Assembly: GCF_900102875.1 (NCBI RefSeq)
Contig: NZ_FNGH01000010.1
Span: 1 to 64,000 of the forward strand
Length of the DNA stretch: 64,000 nt
Direction: 5' to 3'
Source of the DNA: Franzmannia pantelleriensis
Lineage (GTDB): Bacteria > Pseudomonadota > Gammaproteobacteria > Pseudomonadales > Halomonadaceae
In this document: positions 63,209-64,000 of the stretch, one piece after another
Layout of the letters: each line of letters starts with the position of its first letter
Position numbering within the stretch: the first letter of the stretch is position 1
Program-made: the position numbers and the translations under genes
The notes under the pieces: generated by a model
The model's database searches: none
Told to the model about the DNA's origin: nothing
The model's input: only the letters and a program-made list of their open reading frames with translations

Positions 63209-63439
63209 TCACGAGTCCTTGGTGAAAAATGTCTGGAACAGACGCTCCGACTCTTTGAGACCGTCCACAGTGAGCAGGACAGACTTAGCCTTACCAACCG
63301 GGTTCTCAATGAGCCCCTTTTCGTGAAGCCTATTCATGGCATCCCAATCAAAGGACTTCCACGCCCGACCGCCATCATGCAAAGTCAAGTATAGCAAAGC
63401 CAATACGACATCATCGATTTTCTCTTCATCAATCTCCAT
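63209..63439 (-). CDS. DUF6429-family protein
   Basis: A 76-residue protein (EIDEEKIDDVVLALLYLTLHDGGRAWKSFDWDAMNRL then HEKGLIENPVGKAKSV), a winged-helix-like small protein of the DUF6429 type found across proteobacteria. Function unknown. The family is often seen next to insertion sequences and cassettes. Confidence 0.6.
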   Translation of the reverse strand: MEIDEEKIDDVVLALLYLTLHDGGRAWKSFDWDAMNRLHEKGLIENPVGKAKSVLLTVDGLKESERLFQTFFTKDS

Positions 63440-63465
63440 GGCTCATCCTCTGGTGATGTGCCCTT

Positions 63466-63534
63466 TTAACGATCCGGCTCTGCCTATTCAAAAAGCGCGA
63501 CAGTCGGTTCTGTTCGCTGCAGCGCCTTGCTAGG
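63466..63534. repeat. Second imperfect inverted repeat, attC-like
   Basis: TTAACG and GGCtCTGC pair with GCAGcGCC and a degenerate CGCTAGG-type end (GCTAGG). It ends at the stop codon of the GNAT gene on the minus strand. Same position relative to its gene as the repeat at 63107-63190. Confidence 0.25.
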
Positions 63535-64000
63535 TGCCAGTTTTCTCCTCTCCCCATTCCTCCACAAGAATGGAATACATGGCAAGGTCTTCGTATACGT
63601 CCCATTTTCGGATGCTCTGGCGAAATGTACCCTCATAGGACATGCCTATCTTCTGCATCACACGGCCTGAGGCGGGATTACGGACAAGATGCCGCCCCTG
63701 AATCCGGTTCAGGCACAACTCTGTAAAGCCGTAATTCACCAGTGCCCGGACTGCCTCGGTCGTGTAACCACGGCCCCAGAAGGGCAATCCGATCCAGTAG
63801 CCGAGCTCACCTACCGCATGTTTGGGGTTGATAGAAAGCCCCACCGTCCCGACTAGCTGTTCGGACTCGGTCTCAACTACCGCGAAAGTCGCCAACGTCC
63901 CATCATCAAAGTGCCGAGCATGGGATGCAATCCACTCCTCCGCGACGCCTTCGTCATAAGGATACGGGATATTGAGAGTCGTATCGGCAATGCTCCACTC
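63530..64000 (-). CDS. GNAT-family N-acetyltransferase (RimJ/RimL-like), 5' end outside window
   Basis: The open frame continues to the right edge without a start (upstream residues read DTTLNIPYPYDEGVAEEWIASH, typical of this family) and ends at 63530. Motifs: LGYWIGLPFWGRGYTTEAVRALVNYGF for acetyl-CoA binding and RIQGRHLVRNPASGRVMQKIGM. It acetylates an unknown amine. About 156 residues are visible. Confidence 0.82.
   Translation of the reverse strand, partial: EWSIADTTLNIPYPYDEGVAEEWIASHARHFDDGTLATFAVVETESEQLVGTVGLSINPKHAVGELGYWIGLPFWGRGYTTEAVRALVNYGFTELCLNRIQGRHLVRNPASGRVMQKIGMSYEGTFRQSIRKWDVYEDLAMYSILVEEWGEEKTGT

Overview
The window is about 64 kb of GC-rich DNA from a heterotrophic gammaproteobacterium. 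The mix of genes (TRAP, TAXI-TRAP and tripartite tricarboxylate transporters, assimilatory nas genes of the Klebsiella/Pseudomonas type, chromate transport, KdgM/Kdu sugar-acid genes) fits Halomonas or a close relative. That placement is inference; there is no rRNA or marker gene in the window.

Layout. 1-352: right end of an ISL3-type insertion sequence. 360-6073: reductive pyrimidine degradation (beta-ureidopropionase, dihydropyrimidinase, PreT, PreA) with a convergent RutR-like TetR regulator. 6.3-12.6 kb: nitrate uptake and sensing (NNP-type nitrate porter, NIT-ANTAR antiterminator NasR, nitrate ABC transporter). 12.7-18.4 kb: histone-deacetylase-like enzyme, PadR/ChrA with a divergent rhodanese, an ABC exporter, a DUF1127 protein. 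18.5-35.8 kb: a catabolic island for rhamnose/uronate oligosaccharides (KduI, KduD, KdgR, GH105, TRAP transporter, KdgM porin, a complete non-phosphorylating L-rhamnose pathway, an NCS1-type permease, a LysR regulator); much of 20-27 kb is visibly richer in A+T than its neighbours. 35.9-39.0 kb: MFS exporter, GFA protein, cardiolipin synthase-like protein. 39.0-44.0 kb: GntR regulator, FAA hydrolase and a TTT carboxylate transporter with fused TctA-TctB. 44.1-50.9 kb: peroxiredoxin, AtuA-like pair with a TAXI-TRAP transporter and LysR regulator, GNAT. 50.9-61.1 kb: nitrate and nitrite reduction (SUMT, nitrate reductase, NasT, NasS, FAD electron-transfer protein, NirB, NirD). 61.1-64 kb: an AT-richer run of small, unrelated, same-strand genes, possibly integron-like cassettes.

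The most striking reading is the control of nitrate assimilation. Three transcripts (nrtABD, nasA reductase, and the electron-transfer protein-nirBD operon) each start at a sigma-54 type -24/-12 element. Each is followed by a leader with two small hairpins bearing six-base loops and then by an intrinsic terminator whose 5' arm overlaps the second hairpin. This is the architecture of ANTAR-responsive attenuators. The window encodes two different ANTAR proteins, NasR (with its own nitrate-sensing NIT domain) and NasT (held by the sensor NasS), about 45 kb apart. A fourth sigma-54 element precedes the nitrate porter.

The carbohydrate island reads as a scavenger for already cleaved oligosaccharides: KdgM lets them in, the TRAP system transports them, GH105 removes the unsaturated uronate, KduI/KduD process it, and the rhamnose genes handle the other half. 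No polysaccharide lyase or sulfatase is present.
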